From CAYXVU01 sp964468725 (GTDB lineage: Bacteria > Acidobacteriota > Blastocatellia > UBA7656): a stretch of 30,224 nt of DNA. Location of the stretch: contig CAYXVU010000054.1 of NCBI GenBank assembly GCA_964468725.1, forward strand, positions 1 to 30,224, in the 5' to 3' direction. Shown here one piece after another: positions 23,841 through 30,224 of the stretch. A model generated the notes under the pieces. The model had not been told where the DNA came from, did not search any database, and worked only from the letters and a program-made list of their open reading frames with translations. How positions within the stretch are numbered: position 1 is the stretch's first letter; every line of letters starts with the position of its first letter. The position numbers and the translations under genes were made by a program.

Positions 23841-25070
23841 ATGCGCGCAATTTTTACTCATCTGGCAGGTTCGAAAAAAGGCGAGGCCGACACCTTTGAA
23901 GAAGAACGCATTCTCATTGGTCGCGCGCTCGACAATACCCTCATCTTCAGCGATGCGGATCGCCGCGTATCGGCGCATCACGCCGAAGTGATCTGCAAAG
24001 ACGAACAGTACATCATTCGTGATCTTGGCTCGACCAACGGCACGATGGTCAACGGTCGCCGGGTGATGACCACTGAACTCCGGCAAGACGACTTGATCGA
24101 ATTCGGCGCAGGCGGCCCGCTGGCGCGGTTCGGCATTGAGCATGACCACACGGTTGCGACGACCGAGCAGGTCGAATTGCCCGCCGAATTGCTGCGCGCC
24201 TACGATACAGCTTGGCCGGAAGCGCGCACGAGCGGCGCGATGAACCGGATTACGGCATCGCAAAAGCTCGCGCGTCCGCGCGGGCGCGCAACCAATACGC
24301 GATTGATCGTCTTGCTGGTTGTTGCCATGGTCATTGGCGCGGCGGGCGGCTTGGCCTTGTCGTCGCGTCTCTCCTCCAGTCGCAGCTTTGCCAGCATTGC
24401 CGAACGGAATAGTCCGGCAGTGGTCTTCATTCGAGTCGAATTCGTGCTCACCGACGCGACTGGGCAGCCGATTGTCAGCGATGCGCGCACCGGCACTGGC
24501 TTCGTCGTTTCGCGCGAAGGGCTGATCGTCACCAACCGCCACTTGATCCGCGATTGGGAATACAGCCCATCCGGCTTGATGATGGCCGGGCGTACCACGA
24601 AGATCGAAATCATGTTTCCCGGCAACCGCCGCGAAGATGCCATTGTGGCGAGCGAGTATCGGTTGTCGGCCAGTAAAGAGATTGATGTTGCCATTCTGAA
24701 AATCAATCCGCCCGATGATCTGATTGCCGTGCAGGCGATGGAGACCGAGCCGCAACGCATCAATCAAGGCGATGATGTCGCCGTCATTGGCTACCCTCTC
24801 GGTTTGGACTTGTTGCAACTGACGGGCGCGCAAAGCATCAACACCTCGCTCTTCACGGGCGTTGTCAGTCGCATAGACGAAAGCGTCGTGCAACTCAATC
24901 TGCGCGCCTATCAAGGCAATAGTGGCGGCCCGGTCTTCAGCCGCCAGGGGCGGGTGATCGGCATCCTGACGGCCAATGTCGGCAGCGCGCAAGACATCAC
25001 CCTCTGCACCCCCATCGAGCAAGCAATTCGGTTGATAGATTCTTCAGGCGGCTTTAGCATTAGCCGGTGA
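23841..25070 (+). CDS. FHA-domain membrane-anchored trypsin-like serine protease
   Basis: A 409-residue protein. The N-terminal FHA domain (residues 1-95) has the phosphothreonine-binding signature R-R-V-S44-A-H-H47 and G63-S-T-N-G-T68. One transmembrane helix (about 153-175, LIVLLVVAMVIGAAGGLALS) follows, then a trypsin/HtrA-like protease with H234 (TNRHL), D282 (EIDVAIL) and S361 (GNSGGP) in the right order. No PDZ domain follows, unlike DegP/HtrA. The FHA should lie in the cytosol and the protease outside, so the protein could link Ser/Thr phosphorylation to extracytoplasmic proteolysis. Start: ATG 23841, without a clear ribosome site; TTG 23835 is also possible. The preceding spacer carries the GAATTC inverted repeat. 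Confidence 0.88.
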   Translation: MRAIFTHLAGSKKGEADTFEEERILIGRALDNTLIFSDADRRVSAHHAEVICKDEQYIIRDLGSTNGTMVNGRRVMTTELRQDDLIEFGAGGPLARFGIEHDHTVATTEQVELPAELLRAYDTAWPEARTSGAMNRITASQKLARPRGRATNTRLIVLLVVAMVIGAAGGLALSSRLSSSRSFASIAERNSPAVVFIRVEFVLTDATGQPIVSDARTGTGFVVSREGLIVTNRHLIRDWEYSPSGLMMAGRTTKIEIMFPGNRREDAIVASEYRLSASKEIDVAILKINPPDDLIAVQAMETEPQRINQGDDVAVIGYPLGLDLLQLTGAQSINTSLFTGVVSRIDESVVQLNLRAYQGNSGGPVFSRQGRVIGILTANVGSAQDITLCTPIEQAIRLIDSSGGFSISR

Positions 25071-25104
25071 GCAATATCATCAACCAGTAAGAGTGACTAC
25101 GACT

Positions 25105-26304
25105 ATGCCAAAACAGATTCAAAAGACCGACAACCGTAAAACCTACGAACCTTTTCACCCACCGGCGCGCCTGCCGCTCGGCCCCGGCCCGAGCCCTGTG
25201 GATGAGCGCGTCTTGCAAGCCATGACCGCACCTGTGCTCGGCCATCTCGACCCCATCTTTTTGCAGTGCATGACCGATATTCAAGAATTGCTGCGCTATG
25301 TCTTCGAAACCGAAAACCGCGTCACCATTCCGGTTTCGGCGACCGGCAGCGGCGGCATGGAAGCGGCGCTTGTCAATGCCATCGAACCGGGCGATGAAGT
25401 CATTGTCTGCGTACATGGCGTCTTTAGCGACCGCATGTTGCAGATCGTCGAACGCACGGGCGCGCGTCCGGTCATCTTGCGCCGCGAGTGGGGCGAAGCC
25501 TTTGAACTCGATCAAATTGCCGACGCCTTCAAAACGGGCAAGCCGCGCGTGTTGGCAATGGTGCACGCCGAGACTTCGACCGGCGTGTTGCAAGACCTCG
25601 CGGGATTTGCTGAACTCGCGCACGCTCACGATGCCTTATTCGTTGTGGATACGGTGGCCTCGCTTGGCGGCCAATCGGTCGGTGTTGATCGTCATCAGAT
25701 TGACGTTTGCTACTCCGGCTCGCAAAAATGTTTGAGCGCCCCGCCGGGACTTGCCCCCATCACCTTTTCGGAGCGCGCCATCGAACGCCTGCGCGCCCGC
25801 ACCATGAAGGTGCAAAGCTGGTACTTCGACATTGCCATGATCGAACGCTACTGGGGCGAAGAACGAACCTATCACCACACTGCGCCGATCTCGATGAATT
25901 ATGCCTTGCGGGAAGCCTTGCGTCTGATTTATGAGGAGGGGTTGGAAGCCTGTTGGCAACGCCACGAATTGAATCACCGCGCGCTGGTCGCCGGAGTCGA
26001 AGCGATGGGACTCCGGCTGCGTGTGCCCGAAGCGCGACGCGCCTGGGCAGTCAATGTCGTCTGTGTGCCGGAAGGCGTCGAAGACGGGCGTATTCGCGGC
26101 AGGCTGCTCAACGACTTCAATATCGAGATTGCCGGAGGATTGGGGCCGCTGAAAGGCAAAATCTGGCGCATCGGTTTGATGGGGTCGGGCAGTCGGCGCG
26201 CCAACGTCTTGCGGCTGCTGGAAGCCTTGCATACCGCTTTGCAGGCGGAAGGCTACTCCTGCCCGTCAGGCGAAGAAGCCGCCGAGCGCGTCTATGAGGG
26301 ATAA
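25105..26304 (+). CDS. PLP-dependent class V aminotransferase (alanine-glyoxylate/serine-pyruvate type)
   Basis: A 399-residue cytoplasmic enzyme of fold-type I. The N-terminus has LPLGPGPSPVDERVLQAM and GHLDPIFLQCM, features of the AGXT/serine-glyoxylate group. SATGSGGMEAAL contacts the cofactor phosphate, VVDTVASLGG holds the pyridine-binding Asp, and YSGSQK208CLSAPPGL has the Schiff-base Lys. The likely reaction is transfer of an amino group from Ser or Ala to glyoxylate or pyruvate; exact substrates cannot be fixed. The ATG at 25105 is used; a GTG at 25093 in the same frame is possible. It begins shortly after the FHA-protease stop but there is no functional reason to link them. Confidence 0.9.
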   Translation: MPKQIQKTDNRKTYEPFHPPARLPLGPGPSPVDERVLQAMTAPVLGHLDPIFLQCMTDIQELLRYVFETENRVTIPVSATGSGGMEAALVNAIEPGDEVIVCVHGVFSDRMLQIVERTGARPVILRREWGEAFELDQIADAFKTGKPRVLAMVHAETSTGVLQDLAGFAELAHAHDALFVVDTVASLGGQSVGVDRHQIDVCYSGSQKCLSAPPGLAPITFSERAIERLRARTMKVQSWYFDIAMIERYWGEERTYHHTAPISMNYALREALRLIYEEGLEACWQRHELNHRALVAGVEAMGLRLRVPEARRAWAVNVVCVPEGVEDGRIRGRLLNDFNIEIAGGLGPLKGKIWRIGLMGSGSRRANVLRLLEALHTALQAEGYSCPSGEEAAERVYEG

Positions 26305-26434
26305 CGGGATGAAGGAATTCAGGGAATTCAGAAGGAATTGGGAAGCGGCGCGAGGCGTACTCGCCGAGCCGCCTCATTTCCCTTTCTGAATTCTTGAATG
26401 CTGAATTCCTGAATTCCCTCATCCCCGCATCCCG
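26305..26434. repeat. Long imperfect inverted repeat with GAATTC units and a GC hairpin core
   Basis: Between the aminotransferase stop and ppk1 lies a roughly 130-bp near-palindrome. The left arm holds GGAATTCAGGGAATTCAG and the right arm CTGAATTCCTGAATTCCC. The core AGCGGCGCGAGGCG-TAC-TCGCCGAGCCGCC forms a GC-rich hairpin. The ends CGGGATGA (left) and CATCCCG (right) also match. Such units are typical of dispersed intergenic palindromes; it may also terminate or stabilise transcripts. It ends about 23 bases before ppk1. Confidence 0.65.
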
Positions 26435-26457
26435 TCAGTCGTACGAGGAGCGAATGT

Positions 26458-28602
26458 ATGAGGGATCCGATCAAACAATCGTTTCGTGAAGATCGGCGCA
26501 GCGATGCGCTCAACGTTACCCTGCCGCCGACCCTCTATTTGAACACCCAGATGTTATTCAATCGGGAATTGAGTTGGCTCGAATTCAATCGCCGCGTCTT
26601 GGAAGAGGCGTTAGACACCTCGCACCCGTTGTTGGAACGTTTGAAGTTTCTGGCGATCTTTTCGACCAATCTCGACGAGTTTTTCATGATACGGGTTTCA
26701 GGTTTGAAGGAGCAGATTGACGAAGGCGTAACCGATCTATCGCCCGACGGACTGACTGCTCACATGCAGCTCAAACAGATATGCGAACGCTTGCGCCCCA
26801 TCCTTGATGAGCAGGTGCGCTGCCTGCAACAAGATGTGCTGCCGCAACTGGCCGACAATGGCATCGTCATCACTCCGTATCGCGCGCTCTCGGACCGACA
26901 ACGCCGCACGCTCGATGAATATTTTCACGATAACGTCTATCCGGTGCTCACGCCGCAGGCCGTTGATCCGAGCCACCCATTTCCTTACATCTCGAACTTG
27001 AGTCTAAACCTCGGCGTGATGATCGAGCCGACGACGATGACCGGCATCAGCTTTGAGACGCCATTTTTACAACCGCGATTCGCGCGCGTCAAAGTGCCGC
27101 CGCTGGTTCCGCGATTGGTTCCGGTCGGCGATTCGGGAACTGAATTCACGCTGCTTGATGAACTGATCGCCGCCAATATCCAAACCCTGTTTCCGGGTAT
27201 GAAGGTCGGCGCTCCCTACACCTTTCGCGTCACCCGCGATGCGGATATCGAAATCCGCGAAGACGAAGCCAATGACCTGCTTCGCATGATGGAGATGGAA
27301 TTGCGCCGTCGGCGCTTTGGAACCGCCGTACGGCTGGAAGTCTCGACCACCATGCCGGGCGAGATGGTACGCTATTTGGCGGGATCGCTGCATCTGACAG
27401 CAGACGATGTTTACACAATTGACGGGCCACTTAATGTGCCGGATTTGATGGCGCTTTACAAACTCGACCGCCCGGAACTCAAGGACAAGCCCTTTGTGAT
27501 TTCAGTGCCGCCGCCGCTCCGCACCAATGAACTGATCTTCGATGTCATCAAGCGGCAAGACATTCTCGTGCATCATCCCTACAACTCGTTTTCGACCGTA
27601 GTGGACTTCATCAACACGGCGGCGGTTGACCCGGACGTGCTGGCCATCAAAATGACCCTCTATCGCACCGGATCGGATTCGCCCATCGTGCGCGCCTTGA
27701 TTGACGCCAGCGAGCGCGGCAAACAGGTGGCCGTGCTGGTTGAATTAAAAGCGCGATTCGACGAAGAGAACAACATCGAGTGGGCGCGCCGGTTGGAACG
27801 CGCAGGCGTACACGTGGTCTACGGTTTGTTAGGGTTGAAGACGCACTGCAAACTGGCGCTAGTTGTGCGGCGCGAAGGCAACTCCTTGCGTCGCTACCTG
27901 CACATCGGCACGGGCAACTACAACCCGACGACGGCGCGCATCTACACCGATTTGGGAATCTTCACCGCCCATCAGCAACTCGGCGCGGATGCCACAGACC
28001 TGTTCAACTATTTGACCGGATTTTCGCGGCAGACCGACTATCGCAAACTCTTCGTCGCGCCGGTCAATCTGCGCGAGCGCACCGCCAAGCTAATCGAACG
28101 CGAAATCGAGCACCACAAAGCCGGACGCGAGGCGCGCATCATTGTCAAGATCAACAGTCTGACCGATACCAAAGTGATTCGCGTACTCTATGAAGCTTCG
28201 CAGGCGGGTGTGCCGATTGATTTGATCGTGCGCGGCATCTGTTCGCTCAGACCGGGGCTGGCAGGGCTATCGGAAAACATTCGCGTTCGCAGCATTGTCG
28301 GGCGTTTCCTCGAACACAGTCGCATCTTTTACTTCGCCAATGGCGGCGAAGACGATATTTATATCGGCAGCGCCGATTGGATGCTTCGTAATCTGGATCG
28401 CCGCGTCGAAGTGCTCGCGCCCATCGAAGACCCGCGCTTGAAGAAGTATCTTAAAGAAGAGTTGCTTGACCTCTATCTACGCGACAATGTGAAAGCCCGC
28501 GTGCTGTTGCCCGATGGCCATTACGAGCGCGTGCGCGCAGCAACCGGCGAAGAGCGCGTGGATAGCCAATCGTTGCTGATGAACTCCTACAGTTTAGCGT
28601 GA
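26458..28602 (+). CDS. ppk1: Polyphosphate kinase 1
   Basis: A 714-residue enzyme that makes polyphosphate from ATP reversibly, usually at the membrane periphery. The N-terminal domain starts with the conserved LFNRELSWLEFNRRVLEEA and FLAIFSTNLDEFFMIRV. H482 in HIGTGNYNPTTARIYTD is the autophosphorylated residue, and H620 in GRFLEHSRIFYF is the second catalytic His. EEDARxxxR-type contacts are represented by IKMTLYRTGSDSPIV and VELKARFDEENNIEW. Length is normal. The ATG at 26458 has GAGGAG 7 bases upstream. A long intergenic palindrome lies just upstream. It would supply phosphate storage and stress responses. Confidence 0.96.
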   Translation: MRDPIKQSFREDRRSDALNVTLPPTLYLNTQMLFNRELSWLEFNRRVLEEALDTSHPLLERLKFLAIFSTNLDEFFMIRVSGLKEQIDEGVTDLSPDGLTAHMQLKQICERLRPILDEQVRCLQQDVLPQLADNGIVITPYRALSDRQRRTLDEYFHDNVYPVLTPQAVDPSHPFPYISNLSLNLGVMIEPTTMTGISFETPFLQPRFARVKVPPLVPRLVPVGDSGTEFTLLDELIAANIQTLFPGMKVGAPYTFRVTRDADIEIREDEANDLLRMMEMELRRRRFGTAVRLEVSTTMPGEMVRYLAGSLHLTADDVYTIDGPLNVPDLMALYKLDRPELKDKPFVISVPPPLRTNELIFDVIKRQDILVHHPYNSFSTVVDFINTAAVDPDVLAIKMTLYRTGSDSPIVRALIDASERGKQVAVLVELKARFDEENNIEWARRLERAGVHVVYGLLGLKTHCKLALVVRREGNSLRRYLHIGTGNYNPTTARIYTDLGIFTAHQQLGADATDLFNYLTGFSRQTDYRKLFVAPVNLRERTAKLIEREIEHHKAGREARIIVKINSLTDTKVIRVLYEASQAGVPIDLIVRGICSLRPGLAGLSENIRVRSIVGRFLEHSRIFYFANGGEDDIYIGSADWMLRNLDRRVEVLAPIEDPRLKKYLKEELLDLYLRDNVKARVLLPDGHYERVRAATGEERVDSQSLLMNSYSLA

Positions 28603-28714
28603 ACCGCCAACTTGAAAAAGCTTGTCGCCTTATTACCGAACCGGCGGAAGATGACCAGGATGAGCTTCGGATGACACCGCAATTGCTAAGCGTCTGCCGG
28701 AGCAGAGAGAAACG

Positions 28715-29293
28715 ATGCCTCACCCTCAGCAAATGATTCGTTCCTTTATCTGCTTCGAAATTCCCGCCGCGATCAAAGAATGCTTGCGCGAGGTGCAATC
28801 GTCGTTGCGCCAACTCGACGCGCAGATCAGTTGGGTCAAGCCGGAAAATATCCACTTGACTCTGAAGTTTCTCGGCGATGTGTCGGCATCACGCTTGCCC
28901 TCGGTGACTGCTGCAATCGAACGGGCTGCCGCCTCGATTGCGCCGTTTGAACTTGAAGTGAGCGGCGCAGGCTGTTTCCCTTCCGCGCGCAGCCCGCGCG
29001 TATTGTGGGTCGGACTGAGCGATCTGCCGCCGTCGCTCGCCGAGTTGCACAAAGCGATGGAAGCCGAACTCGCAAGCGTCGGCTTCGCGCGCGAGTCAAA
29101 AAAGTTTTCGCCTCACCTCACCATCGGACGGGTGCGCGCGCCGCGCAATGCCGCGCTCGTTGCCGAACAGTTGCTTGCTGGCGGCTTCGCTGCACAGCGA
29201 TTTACGGCGCGCGAAGTCATCCTCATGCGCAGCGACCTCAATCCCGCAGGCTCGATCTACACCCCGCAAGCCGCTATCAAGTTATCTTTATAA
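28715..29293 (+). CDS. thpR: RNA 2',3'-cyclic phosphodiesterase ThpR (2'-5' RNA ligase family)
   Basis: A 192-residue enzyme of the 2H phosphoesterase superfamily. The two signature motifs are present: H-L-T-L in NIHLTLKFLGD and H-L-T-I in FSPHLTIGRV. The N-terminus IRSFICFEIPAAIKE and the C-terminus SIYTPQAAIKL match the family. It opens 2',3'-cyclic phosphate ends of RNA or ligates tRNA halves in vitro. Two starts are possible, ATG 28715 (weak GAGAG upstream) and ATG 28733 (gives the family-like MIRSFICFE end but no ribosome site); I keep 28715. It lies 112 bases after ppk1. No terminator is evident after it. Confidence 0.93.
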   Translation: MPHPQQMIRSFICFEIPAAIKECLREVQSSLRQLDAQISWVKPENIHLTLKFLGDVSASRLPSVTAAIERAAASIAPFELEVSGAGCFPSARSPRVLWVGLSDLPPSLAELHKAMEAELASVGFARESKKFSPHLTIGRVRAPRNAALVAEQLLAGGFAAQRFTAREVILMRSDLNPAGSIYTPQAAIKLSL

Positions 29294-29361
29294 CCGATCT
29301 GCCTCGATGGGATTTGATAACGTCTTCAGCTTCCATTTGGGTAACCGATGGCTAACGGCTG

Positions 29362-29370
29362 TGTTAGAAT
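29362..29370 (+). promoter_or_regulatory. Possible extended -10 element for the FGE-like gene
   Basis: TG-T-TAGAAT (TAGAAT at 29365-29370) has the TGn extension, compensating for lack of a clear -35. It lies about 97 bases upstream of the GTG at 29467, in a 173-base gene-free spacer. Confidence 0.3.
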
Positions 29371-29466
29371 CCGACCTGTTTGGCCTTGCAAACCTGTAAG
29401 CGAGAGTAAAACGGCAGCCCGGTTTTACAAGTTGTTGTCATCTACCATTCGAACGAGCGCATCATC

Positions 29467-30224
29467 GTGAAAGAGAACCGCTACGAGACGAAGAGCGAGG
29501 CGAGCGATGAAGACGCCAAGCGTCGTGATGCAGACTTGGAACACGCGGATGCCGGGGTTCGTCGGCAAGCGGCGGAAGCGCGCTTGCAGCGCCGCCTTGA
29601 TCGCTTTGTAAAGATTGATGAGTGGCGGGAAATAGACCCAACCTATCTGACCTGCGCCGAGTATCAACTCTTTCTGGATGCCATGCGACAGCAAAAGATT
29701 TATCGTCAGCCCGACCATTGGACTCAATATGACTTTCCTCGCGGTCAAGCGACTGAGCCGGTGCGCGGACTACGTGGAGAAGACGCGGAGGCTTTCTGCG
29801 AATGGCTGAACAAAAAAGAGAGTGCCTCCTATCGCTATCGCCTGCCGCGCGCGGATGAAGTGAAGAAGTTTCTCAGGCTCACAAAAGGTTTGGGAATCTG
29901 GTGCAACGATGGCGTCAGCGTGCAACTCGTTCTCGATAGCGGAGCAGAACAAGAGATCAAAGCGCAACTGACGCAACTGTCAACGATCAATTTGCCTTTG
30001 CTGCAATCCTCTCTTGACCTATTTGCCTATCCTAGGTTTTACGCCCTCGACCTCGCCCGCGCCCGCGCCCGCGCCCTCGACCTCGCCCTCGACCTCGACC
30101 TCGACCGCACCCTCGCCCTCGACCTCGCCCGCGCCCGCGCCCTCGCCCCTGTTCAATGGTTAGTCGCTAACCTTCATAAGAAACTGAGCGTAGACTTGAG
30201 TCTTGCTCGTGACCTCATACGGGG
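29467..30224 (+). CDS. FGE/SUMF1-like protein with [A/D][L/R] dipeptide array (3' end outside window)
   Basis: An open frame of 252 codons runs off the window. GTG 29467 is the only standard start after the upstream stop at 29407. Residues 1-50 are charged and probably coiled coil. Residues 58-150 resemble a formylglycine-generating-enzyme/sulfatase-modifying domain: PTYLTCAEYQLFLDAM, QPDHWTQYDFPRGQ, EPVRGLRGEDAEAFCEWLNK, YRYRLPRADE, then GLGIWCND, matching the order of VTNAQY-FL, HW-FP-G, PV-GVSW-DA-AYC-WL, YRLPTEAE and WEWxxD in true FGE proteins. It is short and probably not catalytic. From residue 193, 35 residues alternate A/D (once T) with L/R; then VQWLVANLHKKLSVDLSLAR continues a helical pattern. 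Similar FGE-like domains occur in NTPase-linked conflict proteins (STAND/NACHT, vWA-MoxR-FGE). That link is inference, since no NTPase is in view. Confidence 0.7.
   Translation, partial: MKENRYETKSEASDEDAKRRDADLEHADAGVRRQAAEARLQRRLDRFVKIDEWREIDPTYLTCAEYQLFLDAMRQQKIYRQPDHWTQYDFPRGQATEPVRGLRGEDAEAFCEWLNKKESASYRYRLPRADEVKKFLRLTKGLGIWCNDGVSVQLVLDSGAEQEIKAQLTQLSTINLPLLQSSLDLFAYPRFYALDLARARARALDLALDLDLDRTLALDLARARALAPVQWLVANLHKKLSVDLSLARDLIR
30043..30147 (+). repeat. In-frame hexanucleotide array (GMC CKC)n
   Basis: Thirty-five consecutive codons are only GCC, GAC (one ACC), CTC and CGC, alternating [GCC/GAC] with [CTC/CGC], about 17 hexamer units in 105 bases. Every third position is C, unlike the mixed codons before and after, which points to slippage or unequal crossover. 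Units of six keep the frame. Confidence 0.9.

Noticed and set aside
23742..25022. 426-residue minus-strand frame opposite the FHA protease
   Set aside because: It lies wholly over a gene with clear FHA and protease motifs and shows no domain of its own.
28599..28736. 45-codon frame (GTG, overlapping the ppk1 stop and the thpR start)
   Set aside because: Its overlaps (GTGA and ATGA) are suggestive of coupling, but it has no ribosome site of its own, unremarkable composition and no recognisable domain.
30043..30147. CRISPR-like or microsatellite array at the right edge
   Set aside because: Units are 6 bases without spacers and lie in frame inside an open reading frame, so it is a coding repeat and not CRISPR.

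Overview
The window is about 30.2 kb of bacterial DNA at roughly 55-58% GC (estimated by eye) with some 20 protein genes and no rRNA, tRNA or CRISPR array that I can see. Gene content suggests a Gram-negative-type heterotroph: lipobox lipoproteins, a Tat-exported GH109-type enzyme, a Vps10-like Asp-box propeller lipoprotein and FHA-linked proteolysis. I would guess Acidobacteriota, perhaps Blastocatellia, but this is inference from style and not proof. A run of exactly 100 N (13497-13596) marks a scaffold gap, so this is a draft assembly or MAG, and genes on either side of it may not be true neighbours.

Layout. 1-1161: a RAYT transposase flanked by two ~159-bp REPIN-like elements, then decayed REP hairpins. 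1162-5895 (minus strand): an Asp-box propeller lipoprotein, a TPR protein, and a CxxC-type AhpD/carboxymuconolactone decarboxylase-family gene whose second active-site Cys codon is TGA. 5962-8180 (plus): a promoter and recG. 8287-11510 (minus): a two-gene operon of a cytosolic thermolysin-like metallopeptidase and a metallo-beta-lactamase-fold hydrolase. 11662-17524 (minus): an amidohydrolase lipoprotein, the gap, a GH109-type enzyme, a second amidohydrolase and a secreted phosphodiesterase/pyrophosphatase. 17828-19462 (plus): a sodium:solute symporter followed by a 52-aa membrane ORF. 19488-21471 (minus): glycerophosphodiester phosphodiesterase and a zinc-ribbon membrane protein. 21633-29293 (plus): a DUF5715/M15-like protein, tlyA, an FHA-TM-trypsin-like protease, a class V aminotransferase, ppk1 and thpR. 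29467 to the end (plus): an incomplete FGE/SUMF1-like protein running into a hexanucleotide-encoded [A/D][L/R] dipeptide array.

The most important observation is the probable selenoprotein at 5299-5895. The two halves lie in one frame interrupted only by TGA, and the TGA replaces the second Cys of a C-x-x-C-x3-H active site. The mRNA just downstream folds into a 5-bp stem with a GGUC loop, at nearly the same spacing as the E. coli fdhF SECIS. A normal gene caller would split this gene and extend the TPR gene over it. Second is the truncated FGE-like gene at the right edge; its domain style recalls NTPase-linked conflict (STAND/NACHT-FGE) proteins, and its repeat tract should vary in length without breaking the frame. 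Third is the REPIN-RAYT-REPIN unit at the left edge.

Functionally, the 13.6-20.6 kb region looks like scavenging of external glycans and phosphodiesters (GH109-like enzyme, secreted phosphodiesterases, amidohydrolases, symporter). The 21.6-29.3 kb region is housekeeping and stress biology (polyphosphate, RNA processing and modification, proteolysis).
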